From contig NZ_FWYB01000005.1 of NCBI RefSeq assembly GCF_900176505.1, forward strand, positions 124,001 to 188,000: 64,000 nt of DNA, given 5' to 3'. The notes under the pieces were generated by a model. It saw only the letters and a list, made by a program, of their open reading frames with translations. It did not search any database and was not told where the DNA came from. The stretch's first letter is position 1, and every line of letters begins with the position of its first letter. This DNA comes from Pedobacter nyackensis (GTDB lineage: Bacteria > Bacteroidota > Bacteroidia > Sphingobacteriales > Sphingobacteriaceae). Made by a program: the position numbers and the translations under genes. Shown piece by piece: positions 54,701 through 63,271 of this stretch.

Positions 54701-56416
54701 ATGAATTTAAAGAAAAATATAAGGAAGAACGCCGCTATACTGGCCGCGGTAACACTTTTGTCTCCAGCTGTATTTGCACAGAAACTGGATGTCAATAAAT
54801 TACAGGAAGAATTAAAAGCTACTGTTAATAAGGTGTTGCCTGCTAGCGTATTTCTCATCGATTATAACCCCGGTCCATTGGTTTATAGCGGCTACCGTGC
54901 AAGTGGGGTGGTGGTTAAGGATGGAATGATCCTGACTGCCGGTCATGCTACTACGATAGGGAAAAAATACAGAGTGGTTTTCCCTGATGGTAAGGAGTGT
55001 GTAGCAACGGGTGTGGGTAAGATCAGTGATGTGGATGCTGGCTTATTAAGAATCGATGAGAAGGGCGATTGGCCATTTGTTGAAATGGGTTCTTCATCTT
55101 CTTTAAGTTTATATCAACCTTGTTTTAGTATTGCTTATCCTGGTGGTTTCCGACCAAAAGAGACTATCCTTCGGTTTGGCCATGTAGCCGAAATGGGTTC
55201 AGAAAAAACGAGGGGTAAGATTCGTACTACCTGTTTGATGGAGCCTGGTGATTCGGGAGGTCCTGTGTTTGATCTAGACGGACGTGTAGTGGGTATTCGC
55301 AGCAGTATCTTGTTGTCGCTGGAAAGTAATTTCGAAATTCCTGTGGATGTTTATAGAGCCTACTGGACCGCTTTGAAAAAAGAAAAGACCTATGAGGTGA
55401 GCCCATACGCGGAGAAAAATGAGTTAGAGCCGGTAGCTACTTTGAAATCTACTATTAAAAATGTAGCCGGATTGGAGAAGGGTTTAAATGGATTAGAGGC
55501 CAAGCTAGATGATTATAGTGTGAAAATCAATAGTTCGCTATTGGGTATTAAGGCTTCAGTTCTTGGTACGGTAATAGCGACTAAGGGCTTGCCGGGTAGT
55601 CTTCAAAAAGTTAAAGGTCTGGTGGTTTCTAAGAGCTCCATGGTAGGAGATACTGCGATGATCACTTTAGCTAATGGGAAATCCGTAGCGGCAAAGGTGT
55701 TGGCGCGTGATGAAGAGAAGGATTTGGTATTACTACAATTAGATAACGAGTTGAAAAAGGGGATAAATATTGCGGCTATAAGTCAGGATACCCTAAGTTT
55801 AGCACAGTTGGGAGACTTTCTATTGTCGCCAAGTCCTGATGATGATGGAGAGCTAAGTTTGATCGGTAGCAGACAGTTTAATTTAGGTCGTACTTATACT
55901 AATCCTGCATTTTTAGGTGCAGGATTTGAAAAGGTAGATGGTAGGGTTGTGATCAGGAGTCTGGTTCCTTTGGCTCCGGCCGAAGCGGCTAAGCTGATGA
56001 AGGGGGACGAAATTGTTAGTGTTAACGATGTGAAGATTACTGAACCGGGTCAATTTACAACAGCGCTTCGTGATAAAAAGCCTAATGATCTTATTGTTTT
56101 GGTAACAGTAAGAGATGGTGTTGAAAGTTCAATAAGCATTAAATTGGGTAAGCGTCCTTTAGTAGAAAGAAGGCAGCACATTGCAGAAAAGTTTACAGAT
56201 GGGAAGAGTGAGCGCAGAGATGGGTTTAAGAATGTTTTTGTACATGATGGGAAGATTAAACCTGCAGAATGTGGAGGGCCATTATTTGATCTGAATGAGA
56301 AATTTATTGGAATGAATTTAGCGCGCTATAGTCGCACAAGTAGCATTGCTGTAGTAGCACTAGAATTGAAAAAATTTATTGAAGCCAATAGTAATGTATT
56401 GGTTGCTAAAAGTTAG
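54701..56416 (+). CDS. Double trypsin-like (HtrA-type) protease with inserted PDZ domain
   Basis: The 571-residue protein has a signal peptide (ending AVFAQ) and a first trypsin-like domain with an intact triad: His82 (TAGHA), Asp112 (DVDAGLL) and Ser185 (GDSGGP). A second trypsin-like fold begins near residue 290 (VKGLVVSKSSMVGDTAMITL), is interrupted by a PDZ domain (about 425-490, IRSLVPLAPAEAAKLMKGDEIVSVND) and resumes at about 500. Its nucleophile motif reads AECGGPLFDL, with Cys in place of Ser, so it may be inactive or a structural partner. Family knowledge: HtrA-like proteins handle misfolded envelope proteins. It lies 11 bases after the phosphatase. Confidence 0.85.
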   Translation: MNLKKNIRKNAAILAAVTLLSPAVFAQKLDVNKLQEELKATVNKVLPASVFLIDYNPGPLVYSGYRASGVVVKDGMILTAGHATTIGKKYRVVFPDGKECVATGVGKISDVDAGLLRIDEKGDWPFVEMGSSSSLSLYQPCFSIAYPGGFRPKETILRFGHVAEMGSEKTRGKIRTTCLMEPGDSGGPVFDLDGRVVGIRSSILLSLESNFEIPVDVYRAYWTALKKEKTYEVSPYAEKNELEPVATLKSTIKNVAGLEKGLNGLEAKLDDYSVKINSSLLGIKASVLGTVIATKGLPGSLQKVKGLVVSKSSMVGDTAMITLANGKSVAAKVLARDEEKDLVLLQLDNELKKGINIAAISQDTLSLAQLGDFLLSPSPDDDGELSLIGSRQFNLGRTYTNPAFLGAGFEKVDGRVVIRSLVPLAPAEAAKLMKGDEIVSVNDVKITEPGQFTTALRDKKPNDLIVLVTVRDGVESSISIKLGKRPLVERRQHIAEKFTDGKSERRDGFKNVFVHDGKIKPAECGGPLFDLNEKFIGMNLARYSRTSSIAVVALELKKFIEANSNVLVAKS

Positions 56417-56477
56417 TTCATAGCTCGCATTAGAACAATCAGCAGCAATAGCTGTTATAAGATCAGATATTTGTGTT

Positions 56478-56774
56478 ATGGCAAGTTTTAAAGAGATTAT
56501 CAATTCAGATCAACCGGTGTTGGTTGATTTTTCGGCAGAGTGGTGCGGTCCTTGTAAAATGATGGCACCAATTTTACAACAACTCAAGGGGATGATTGGC
56601 GATACTGCGACTATCCTTAAGGTTGATGTGGATAAAAATCCCGATGTTTCAAGAGCATACAATATTCAGGGTGTACCTACATTGATCATTTTTAAAAACG
56701 GAGAGATTAAATGGCGTCAGAGTGGGGTTATCCAGGCTGGGCAATTGAAAAGCATACTGGAAAGTGTTAGCTAA
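56478..56774 (+). CDS. trxA: Thioredoxin
   Basis: The 98-residue protein has the classic active site WCGPC (Cys23 and Cys26), the buried Asp17, and the cis-Pro segment [14 protein letters not shown]. It has no signal peptide, so it works in the cytoplasm, reducing disulfides with NADPH via thioredoxin reductase. It stands 61 bases after the protease gene and before a bidirectional terminator; it may be cotranscribed or have its own promoter. Several thioredoxins are common in Bacteroidota; the symbol is generic. Confidence 0.93.
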   Translation: MASFKEIINSDQPVLVDFSAEWCGPCKMMAPILQQLKGMIGDTATILKVDVDKNPDVSRAYNIQGVPTLIIFKNGEIKWRQSGVIQAGQLKSILESVS

Positions 56775-56878
56775 CCGTATTTATTATAATACTTAACAAA
56801 GCCGCTGGATGACGTTCAGCAGTTTTCTGGATAAAGACGGCACTTTGGCTACGTAAATAGAGAAATGAAAATAAATTA

Positions 56879-56915
56879 AAATGGGCTGTATCATTAATCA
56901 TGATACAGCCCATTT
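56879..56915. terminator. Bidirectional terminator between trxA and the lipoprotein gene
   Basis: Arms ATGGGCTGTATCAT (56881-56894) and its complement (56900-56913) with a 5-base loop are extended by A and T pairs. It lies about 105 bases after trxA and just beyond the end of the convergent lipoprotein gene. Confidence 0.8.
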
Positions 56916-56941
56916 CATTATAAATCTAAATCGATCTTTTA

Positions 56942-57997
56942 TTATTGGTACTGAATATAAATCGGTACTGGTTTTAATTTCATTAACTCTTCAGGTGTCA
57001 TTAATCTGTTAGGAGCTTTCTTCAAATCATTTTTGTAGAACAATTTAAAACCGGTAAACTGAACTGGCTCAGAGTAAATAAAGTGACGGTAAGTACCTTT
57101 TTTAAGCTCCGGTTCACCCCATCCATCCATATGCATTACAATTTGAACTTCCGGACGAAGTTTGATGTTTTGAGAATTGGTTACCATTTTTCTGGTAAAA
57201 CGGTGGATTACAAATACCTTTGGTGGCAGGTTGTGTTTCTTTGTTAGGTCGGCCAGGTATTGAGAAACGTAATTGATGTCTGCTGCATCATAAGTTCCGA
57301 TCTTTCTGCCCGGTAATGATCCGTCTTTCATTGAGAATTCAGGGTCAATTCCTAAATGTACATAAGGTAACTGTAAGTATTTTTCTATATGAGGCAACTC
57401 AGCTTTAATGTTACTCAAAGCAACCTGTAAATCTAAAAATACAATGGTATTGGGACGCATTTTAGCTATAGCTAATACAGAGTCAATCTGGCTGTTGGCC
57501 ATACGGTTAATGTATTTACCATCTCTGCCTGGAGTACCACTTGCTACTGCAGCAATATAATGAAGACCTGCTTGTACAGGAGTAGACGGATCTACTTTTT
57601 CCCAATGTTTAATCTCGGCGTTTAACTTGCGCCACATTTCTTTAGGTGCATATTCACCAAGTGCACCCATTTTTTTTGAATGTAAGTTTCCGTAATAAAC
57701 AACGATACGTTTAAAAGGAAGTATGGCTCCGGCAAGTGGGTATACTTTGCTTTTTACAGGCCATTTTCCTGTAGTATCGCCATTGGCTAACTTCAGCATC
57801 AAGGCGTTGTATTTAGCTGTGTCAACAGGTTGCATGTTGTTTTCTTCAGCCTCTTCAGTTTCTACAGCGACCGTATCTCCGGAAGCAGTTACTTTAGTTT
57901 GCGCTTTTACTTTTTTTGCGTCAGAAGCACAGCTACTGAATAAACCCAGTGTTGCGGTACTAATTAAGACAATGCCTGCCAGATGAGGTATTTTCAT
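56942..57997 (-). CDS. Lipoprotein of unknown function
   Basis: The 351-residue protein starts with a lipoprotein signal, lipobox FSSC (Cys23), chosen at the ATG at 57997; an ATG 10 codons earlier would put a polar segment before the signal. The mature part, from about residue 80, looks like an enzyme-type alpha/beta domain with PFKRIVVYYGNLHSKKMG, TPVQAGLHYIAAVASG, NTIVFLDLQVALSNI, LPYVHLGIDPEFSMK, KVFVIHRFTRKMV and VQIVMHMDGWGEPE. The regular strand-helix spacing suggests a TIM-barrel-like glycosidase or amidase fold, but I do not recognise a family. It stands alone on its strand. Confidence 0.75.
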   Translation of the reverse strand: MKIPHLAGIVLISTATLGLFSSCASDAKKVKAQTKVTASGDTVAVETEEAEENNMQPVDTAKYNALMLKLANGDTTGKWPVKSKVYPLAGAILPFKRIVVYYGNLHSKKMGALGEYAPKEMWRKLNAEIKHWEKVDPSTPVQAGLHYIAAVASGTPGRDGKYINRMANSQIDSVLAIAKMRPNTIVFLDLQVALSNIKAELPHIEKYLQLPYVHLGIDPEFSMKDGSLPGRKIGTYDAADINYVSQYLADLTKKHNLPPKVFVIHRFTRKMVTNSQNIKLRPEVQIVMHMDGWGEPELKKGTYRHFIYSEPVQFTGFKLFYKNDLKKAPNRLMTPEELMKLKPVPIYIQYQ

Positions 57998-58085
57998 AGG
58001 GTATAAGATTTTATGCAAGTATAACACCTTTAGCAGGAATATAAAAGCTGCTGTAAAGGTATTCTATAAATTTATTTTAATATTG

Positions 58086-58118
58086 TTTGGAATTATTCTA
58101 AATAAGTTGCTATACTTG
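58086..58118 (+). promoter_or_regulatory. Possible promoter for a small ORF or small RNA
   Basis: TTTG at 58086-58089 and TATACTTG at 58111-58118 (one mismatch to TAnnTTTG) are 21 bases apart. Transcription would begin near 58125, 23 bases before the ATG at 58148. Confidence 0.5.
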
Positions 58119-58147
58119 CAGTGTTATTTAAAACGATTCTAAACAAA

Positions 58148-58267
58148 ATGCAGAAGACATTGAGAATAAATTTGACGGAAGAATTTGAAAATATAAATAA
58201 TACTATTTGGTTTAGTTTAGTTGATAAGGATAAGCTTCCGGAGCTCTCCGGAAGCTCCTTTATTTAA
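58148..58267 (+). other. Possible 39-codon ORF or small RNA ending in a hairpin
   Basis: An ATG at 58148 opens a 39-codon frame, polar and acidic in the middle (TEEFENINN) and ending LPELSGSSFI. A perfect 11-base-pair hairpin (58233-58243 with 58246-58256), followed by CCTTTATTT, overlaps the last codons and would act as a terminator, so the transcript may be a small RNA rather than an mRNA. The promoter at 58086-58118 supports expression. No homologue is recognised, so either reading is open. Confidence 0.4.
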
Positions 58268-58329
58268 AGGAGACCAATAAAAGAAACTTGTTCAGTAAGG
58301 TGTTACTGAGGTTAAGTGTGTTTAAGACA

Positions 58330-58358
58330 AAGGCGCCGGTTTGAGTATCCGGCGCCTT
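58330..58358 (+). terminator. GC-rich terminator hairpin
   Basis: A 10-base-pair stem AAGGCGCCGG (58330-58339) pairs with 58349-58358 across a 9-base loop and is followed on the plus strand by a T-rich run. It lies just past the end of the methyltransferase gene, so it may also stop that transcript. Confidence 0.72.
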
Positions 58359-58401
58359 ATTTATTTTTATTCGACCATTGCAAAATGGCTGTCTGCTGAA
58401 C

Positions 58402-59283
58402 TTAGAAGTTATTGAACTTTCCAAATACACCCAGGGGTAATTTAATCCCTGAAGTTGCCTGTAGGTAAAGTTCACCAGTTTCCAGGTTTTTAACCTGTGG
58501 AAAGGAGGTTTTAATCAGGTTTTCTACAATTACAGATGAAAAACCTAAAGAGTAAGTATTCAGAATCAGGAAGTGTTCCTGCTCATCGAGAAGCTGAACT
58601 ACATCCTGCATCATTTCCTGTATATGGTCTTCCAGTTTCCATTTCTCGCCATTCGGACCGTGTCCAAATGCCGGTGGATCTAAGATGATACCATTGTATT
58701 TTTTGCCTCGTTTCAGTTCTCTCTTTACAAATTTCAAGGCATCTTCAACAACCCAGCGTACATCTTTTAGTTTAGATAGTTCCTGGTTTTCATTAGCCCA
58801 GTTTACCACTTGCTTTATCGAATCTACGTGGGTGGTATCAGCCCCAGCAGCTTTAGCAATTAAAGAAGCCGCGCCAGTATAAGCAAACAGGTTTAGTACT
58901 TTCGGACTAGGTGTTTTGAACTTTTTGATGGATGAGGAAATGTAATCCCAGTTTACCGCCTGCTCAGGAAATACCCCAACATGTTTAAAGGAGGTAAGGC
59001 CAAGACGCAGATTGATGGTTACATCATCATTGGTATAGGAAACATTCCATCTGTCGGGTATATTGGCCGCGTTTTTAACCCATTCGCCCGAAGTAGCCGA
59101 ACGGCCCTTAAACCGGATATGGGTTCTTTTTTTCCATTCCTGTTCCGACAAAGTTTTTTTCCAAACCGCCTGAGGCTCTGGTCTAGACAATACTAAATTG
59201 CCAAAACGTTCTAATTTTTCAAAATCACCACAATCAATTAACTCATAATCTTTCCAGTGAGTGGGGGTAAGAAGGCTTATCAT
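58402..59283 (-). CDS. Class I SAM-dependent methyltransferase (COG1092/RlmI-like)
   Basis: The 293-residue protein has an N-terminal strand-rich part (to about residue 100) and a Rossmann methyltransferase core. The SAM-binding motif I reads NLFAYTGAASLIAKAAGA, followed by HVDSIKQVVNWANEN, VVEDALKFVKRE and the catalytic-type ILDPPAFGHGPNG, typical of rRNA 5-methylcytosine methyltransferases. Compared with RlmI (~400 residues) the N-terminal PUA domain is missing, so the target is uncertain. It follows the mlaF gene by 13 bases on the same strand, probably in one transcript. Confidence 0.85.
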   Translation of the reverse strand: MISLLTPTHWKDYELIDCGDFEKLERFGNLVLSRPEPQAVWKKTLSEQEWKKRTHIRFKGRSATSGEWVKNAANIPDRWNVSYTNDDVTINLRLGLTSFKHVGVFPEQAVNWDYISSSIKKFKTPSPKVLNLFAYTGAASLIAKAAGADTTHVDSIKQVVNWANENQELSKLKDVRWVVEDALKFVKRELKRGKKYNGIILDPPAFGHGPNGEKWKLEDHIQEMMQDVVQLLDEQEHFLILNTYSLGFSSVIVENLIKTSFPQVKNLETGELYLQATSGIKLPLGVFGKFNNF

Positions 59284-59296
59284 AAAAATAGATATA

Positions 59297-60049
59297 TTAA
59301 AATTTGCCTTTTGCAGCCTTCATAAAGCGGCTCGCAAAAACAAAATCATTTAGTTCTTGAACGTCAGTATGGGCAATCTCTTTGTTAGAGCCTTCCCAGA
59401 ATTTTTTACCCTCGTGTAAGAATATGATGTAATCACCAATACCCATTACCGAGTTCATATCGTGAGTAACCACTATCGTTGTGGCATTATATTCTTCCGT
59501 CAGCTCCTTGATCAACTCATCAATTACGATGGATGTTTTTGGATCGAGACCGGAATTCGGCTCATCCACAAACAGATACTTGGGATTCATGGCTATGGCG
59601 CGGGCAATGCCTACACGTTTTTTCATTCCACCCGAAAGTTCGGCAGGGAATAGTTTGTTCTTGCCTTCAAGGTTTACGCGCTCCAGACAAAAGTTTACGC
59701 GCTCTATTTTCTCTTTACGGCTCTGTTCGGTAAACATGTTTAAAGGAAACATGATGTTTTCCTCCACAGTCATCGAATCGAATAGAGCAGACCCCTGAAA
59801 GAGCATTCCGATCTCTTTTCTAATCTCGATCTTCTCTTCGAAGTTCATGCCGGTGAACTCGCGACCATCATATTCAACAATCCCTTGCTCAGGATGATGT
59901 AAACCGATCATACACTTTAACAGGGTCGTTTTTCCAGAACCTGAACCACCGATAATTAAATTGGTTACGCCGGCTTCAAACTTGCCGGATATCCCTTTGA
60001 GTACGTCGTTACTGCCAAATGATTTGTAGATGTCTTTGATTTCAATCAT
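59297..60049 (-). CDS. mlaF: ABC transporter ATP-binding protein, MlaF type
   Basis: The 250-residue ATPase shows Walker A GGSGSGKTTLLK, the Q-loop, the signature ELSGGMKKRVGIARA, Walker B YLFVDEPNSGLDP and the switch His in VVTHDMNS. The RVGIARA form and the partner gene mark it as the lipid-transport MlaF type rather than a metabolite importer. It powers MlaE in moving phospholipid between the membranes. Its start overlaps the mlaE stop by ATGA. The methyltransferase follows 13 bases later. No mlaD (MCE) gene is adjacent downstream. Confidence 0.92.
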   Translation of the reverse strand: MIEIKDIYKSFGSNDVLKGISGKFEAGVTNLIIGGSGSGKTTLLKCMIGLHHPEQGIVEYDGREFTGMNFEEKIEIRKEIGMLFQGSALFDSMTVEENIMFPLNMFTEQSRKEKIERVNFCLERVNLEGKNKLFPAELSGGMKKRVGIARAIAMNPKYLFVDEPNSGLDPKTSIVIDELIKELTEEYNATTIVVTHDMNSVMGIGDYIIFLHEGKKFWEGSNKEIAHTDVQELNDFVFASRFMKAAKGKF

Positions 60050-60780
60050 AGCAATAACTGGGTTACAAGGTAATCACAGGCTAAAATGGTAATACAGCTT
60101 ACTACAACTGCTCTCGTACTGGCCTGTGCTACTTCTAAGGCGCCTCCTTTAACATAGAAGCCTTCGTATGCAGGTACTGAAGTAATGATGAAACCGAAGA
60201 CAAAAGCTTTAACCAAAGCTACAGTAATGGTATAAGGATTAAAATCTGTAGTGATACCCTGAATGTATTCAGCGGGAGAAACAGCACCGGATAAAGTTCC
60301 GCCGAGATAACCGCCCGTAATGCTTAAAAACATAGAAATGATAACCAGTAAGGGAACCATGGTAATGCCGGCAATAATTTTAGGCAGAATCAGGTAGCCC
60401 GGAGAGTTAATCCCCATAATTTCCAGTGCATCAATTTGCTCAGTTACGCGCATGGTGCCTATCTCGGAAGAAATAGCGGAACCAATTTTACCAGCCAGTA
60501 CAATGGCACTAATTGTTGGACTAAGCTCCAATATACTGGAATCGCGGTTAACAGAGCCAATGATCGTTTTTGGAATAAAATCGTTTACCAACTGGAAAGC
60601 GATCTGTAAAGTCATTACTGCACCAATAAACGTCGAAATGATGGAGATAAGCCCCAAAGAACCAACGCCAATAAAATCCATTTGCTTAAAGATGGCTTGC
60701 AGATATATTTTAAATTTTTCAGGTCTTCTAAATACTGCCTTCAGTAAAAGGAGGTATCTGCCAAAATTGGTGAAATTCAT
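60046..60780 (-). CDS. mlaE: MlaE-family lipid transport permease
   Basis: The 244-residue inner-membrane permease has five helices and the family's EQIDALEIMGINSPGYLILPKIIAG signature, plus GAVMTLQIAFQLVNDF and ISSEIGTMRVTEQ. It forms the channel of the MlaFEDB phospholipid transporter. It leads the mlaE-mlaF-methyltransferase transcript and overlaps mlaF by ATGA. A 12-base inverted repeat lies in the 114-base gap between it and the divergent SDR gene. Confidence 0.92.
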   Translation of the reverse strand: MNFTNFGRYLLLLKAVFRRPEKFKIYLQAIFKQMDFIGVGSLGLISIISTFIGAVMTLQIAFQLVNDFIPKTIIGSVNRDSSILELSPTISAIVLAGKIGSAISSEIGTMRVTEQIDALEIMGINSPGYLILPKIIAGITMVPLLVIISMFLSITGGYLGGTLSGAVSPAEYIQGITTDFNPYTITVALVKAFVFGFIITSVPAYEGFYVKGGALEVAQASTRAVVVSCITILACDYLVTQLLL

Positions 60781-60807
60781 TCAATCAAAAATTAACTGTA
60801 GTATTTA

Positions 60808-60874
60808 CGCAATATTAATACAAAGAAACAATAAAAAGTTGAAACCACATGATCGATAAATCATTAATATTGCG
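60808..60874. promoter_or_regulatory. Inverted repeat between mlaE and the SDR gene, probably divergent promoters
   Basis: CGCAATATTAAT (60808-60819) and its reverse complement (60863-60874) are perfect 12-base arms with 43 bases between. On the plus strand the right arm contains TAATATTG, a near -7 element with TTG 23 bases upstream (60839-60841). The left arm gives the same on the minus strand. It may be two mirror-image -7 boxes or a shared regulator site. Confidence 0.5.
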
Positions 60875-60894
60875 GTTTACTAATCCATACAACA

Positions 60895-61584
60895 ATGAAT
60901 GCAATCATAACAGGTGGTACTAAAGGCATTGGAAAAGCTATAGCCATTAAACTGGCAGAGCAAGGTTATAATCTGGCAATTTGTTCAAGGAAAAATCAGG
61001 AACTGGAAAGTTTTTCCGAAGAACTGAAATATACCGGAGCAAAGGTGATGACCTTTAAGGCGGATTGTAGCGTGAAACAGGAAGTCTATGCATTTTGTGA
61101 TGCAGTTAAGAAGGCAATGGGCAAAGTGGATGTGCTGGTGAATAATGCCGGAACTTTTTTGCCGGGTAGTTTACTGGATGAGGATGATGATAAGCTGGAA
61201 CAGCAATTAAATCTAAACCTTAATGCAGCTTATTACTTATCTAAATATTTTGGAAAAATGATGCGGGAACAGCAATCTGGGCATATTTTTAACATTTGTT
61301 CGATAGCAGCCAAAGAAGTGGTTGAAAATGCAGGAAGCTATTCTGTAACTAAATCGGCCTTGCTAAGTCTTAATAATGTATTGAGGCAGGAGCTATCAAA
61401 ATATAATGTGAAGGTAACAGCAATATTGCCGGGATCTACACTAACGTCATCATGGGAGGGAACAGAAATCCCGGCTGAACGTTTTGTACAACCAGAAGAT
61501 ATCGCAAGTGCTATATACACCATTTTAAATTTAAGTAAGGGTGTAAACGTTGATGAAGTAGTTTTAAAGCCGCTACAGTTTTAA
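60895..61584 (+). CDS. Short-chain dehydrogenase/reductase
   Basis: The 229-residue SDR has the Rossmann motif GGTKGIG (residues 7-13), NNAG near residue 83, and the catalytic Tyr149 and Lys153 (YSVTK), with the Ser around residue 135 (NICSIAA). The cofactor is probably NADP(H) by the basic residue after the glycine loop (SRKNQ). Substrate is unknown; close relatives act on 3-oxoacyl or sugar alcohols. It ends 20 bases before pspC, so it may be cotranscribed with it. Confidence 0.88.
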   Translation: MNAIITGGTKGIGKAIAIKLAEQGYNLAICSRKNQELESFSEELKYTGAKVMTFKADCSVKQEVYAFCDAVKKAMGKVDVLVNNAGTFLPGSLLDEDDDKLEQQLNLNLNAAYYLSKYFGKMMREQQSGHIFNICSIAAKEVVENAGSYSVTKSALLSLNNVLRQELSKYNVKVTAILPGSTLTSSWEGTEIPAERFVQPEDIASAIYTILNLSKGVNVDEVVLKPLQF

Positions 61585-61604
61585 ATTAACAGGAGGGAAA
61601 TATA

Positions 61605-62327
61605 ATGGAAAAGAGATTATTTAGAAATGAGCATGATAAGGTGATTGCCGGCGTATCGTCGGGCGTAGCCGAGTATATGGAGGTGGATGTAACCATCATC
61701 AGATTGCTGTTTGTGCTTTCGACCATATTCTTAGTGGGCACGGGGATATTGGTTTATATTATTATGTGGATTGTTGTGCCGCCAAATAATGATCCGGCAG
61801 CACGGTTTTCAAAGTTTAATGACTTTTTTAAGGATCAGAATAAAGGCTTTGGTTCACCAAATCCTTTCGGTACCCCAAAAAGCTCAACTGAAAGCACCGA
61901 ACCTTTCCAAAACTGGACTTCATCGACAGTAAAGGATGATAGTGCTGATGCATGGAAGAAAACGGGTGATTTTAAAGTATACCAAAAAAATAATGAAACA
62001 GGACGTACCGTCGCCGGTTTGTTCTTACTGGTAATTGGTATGTATTTTTTAATGGATGAGTTTAATTTGATCCCATTCGGATTTCAACTGACAAAATTAT
62101 GGCCATTGGTTTTCGTAGCTATAGGTGCCAGTTTTATCATTAAATCTAAAAATAAAACTGCCTGGGAAAATTGGAAGAATCAGAACCCGGCCAGTGGCAT
62201 GCAGAATCCGTTTACACCGGAACAACCGGTAACTCCGGTAAATCCTACTCCTACTACGGAGGTGAAACCGGATGATACCAATACTGATGAAGGAACTAGT
62301 GATTCGAACACAAAAAAAGACATATAG
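61605..62327 (+). CDS. PspC-domain envelope stress protein
   Basis: The 240-residue protein has an N-terminal PspC domain (residues 1-60: RNEHDKVIAGVSSGVAEYMEVD, then a helix YIIMWIVVPP), a polar linker, a second pair of membrane segments near residues 128-170 (GLFLLVIGMYFLMDEFNLIPFG, LWPLVFVAIGASF), and a Pro/Thr-rich tail. PspC relays or senses inner-membrane stress. A strong Shine-Dalgarno (AGGAGGG) stands 7 bases upstream. It is the first gene of a set with the LiaF-like and RDD genes, 2 bases before the next. Confidence 0.87.
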   Translation: MEKRLFRNEHDKVIAGVSSGVAEYMEVDVTIIRLLFVLSTIFLVGTGILVYIIMWIVVPPNNDPAARFSKFNDFFKDQNKGFGSPNPFGTPKSSTESTEPFQNWTSSTVKDDSADAWKKTGDFKVYQKNNETGRTVAGLFLLVIGMYFLMDEFNLIPFGFQLTKLWPLVFVAIGASFIIKSKNKTAWENWKNQNPASGMQNPFTPEQPVTPVNPTPTTEVKPDDTNTDEGTSDSNTKKDI

Positions 62328-62329
62328 TT

Positions 62330-63271
62330 ATGAAGGTGGACAGAATAATGTGGGGTATCGTTCTGCTATTTATTGGTGGAGTACTTCTTTTAGAGAACTT
62401 TAATGTAATCGATTTTTACTGGAGCAGCGTATGGCGCTTCTGGCCAATATTTTTAATCATTGCCGGTGTTAATATCCTTTTTAACAAAAGTAAATCACAG
62501 TTAGGAGGCGTTGTTTCTATCTCGATTCTGGTTATTACATTGGTGTTGCTGTTTTTTAAAGGACAAGAACCACGTAAAAATAGGGCTATTGTATTCAAAG
62601 AGTTTGAACACAGAGATTTTGATGATCAAGATGAAGACAGCAGCTTCCGTGAACAGCATTTGTCTTTACCATATGGTACAGATTCGACAGCAAAAAGAAC
62701 GGTACTAAACATCTCGGGTGGGGGAACTTCGTTTGAACTTAAAGGACATACAGATAGTTTGATCTCGGCTGTTTCCGACCGTGGTGGTAATACTTTCATT
62801 TTGAAGAATAATTTTAGCAAGGACAGTGTTGCTACTTTGAATTTAAAAATGAGAGGCAAAGGTGAATGGAATTCAGGTGGTAATAGTATGGATATCAGGC
62901 TGAACAGAAAACCTGATTGGGATATCCATGTGAATATGGGCGCAGGAGAAATTGATTTTGACTTGTCGGATTTCAAGGTAAGGCAGTTTAGCTTTGATGG
63001 CGGTGCTGCAGCGCTGGATGTTAAACTAGGTAGTTTGCTGCCAATTGCTGATGTAAATGTTAAAACAGGAATCGCTGATGTGAAAATAAACATACCCTCA
63101 GCATCCGGATGTCAGATCAGAGCCAAAACGGGATTGTCAGCTAAGGAATTTACTGGGTTTATCAAATTGGATGATAATACGTACGAGACACCGAATTACA
63201 AAACTTCCAAAAACAAAATATTTATCAATTTTGATGGGGGATTGAGTAATTTTGAGGTGAAAAGGTATTAG
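62330..63271 (+). CDS. LiaF-like membrane protein (LiaI/DUF5668-type helices plus toast-rack domain)
   Basis: The 313-residue protein has three membrane helices in residues 1-80 (MWGIVLLFIGGVLLLENFNVI, FWPIFLIIAGVNIL, LVITLVLLFF) and a C-terminal beta-solenoid of the LiaF/DUF4097 type (residues 130-313: LNISGGGTSFELKG, ISAVSDRGGNTF, AALDVKLGSLL). LiaF-like proteins restrain cell-envelope stress responses. It sits 2 bases after pspC and directly abuts the RDD gene, whose ATG follows its TAG. Confidence 0.82.
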   Translation: MKVDRIMWGIVLLFIGGVLLLENFNVIDFYWSSVWRFWPIFLIIAGVNILFNKSKSQLGGVVSISILVITLVLLFFKGQEPRKNRAIVFKEFEHRDFDDQDEDSSFREQHLSLPYGTDSTAKRTVLNISGGGTSFELKGHTDSLISAVSDRGGNTFILKNNFSKDSVATLNLKMRGKGEWNSGGNSMDIRLNRKPDWDIHVNMGAGEIDFDLSDFKVRQFSFDGGAAALDVKLGSLLPIADVNVKTGIADVKINIPSASGCQIRAKTGLSAKEFTGFIKLDDNTYETPNYKTSKNKIFINFDGGLSNFEVKRY

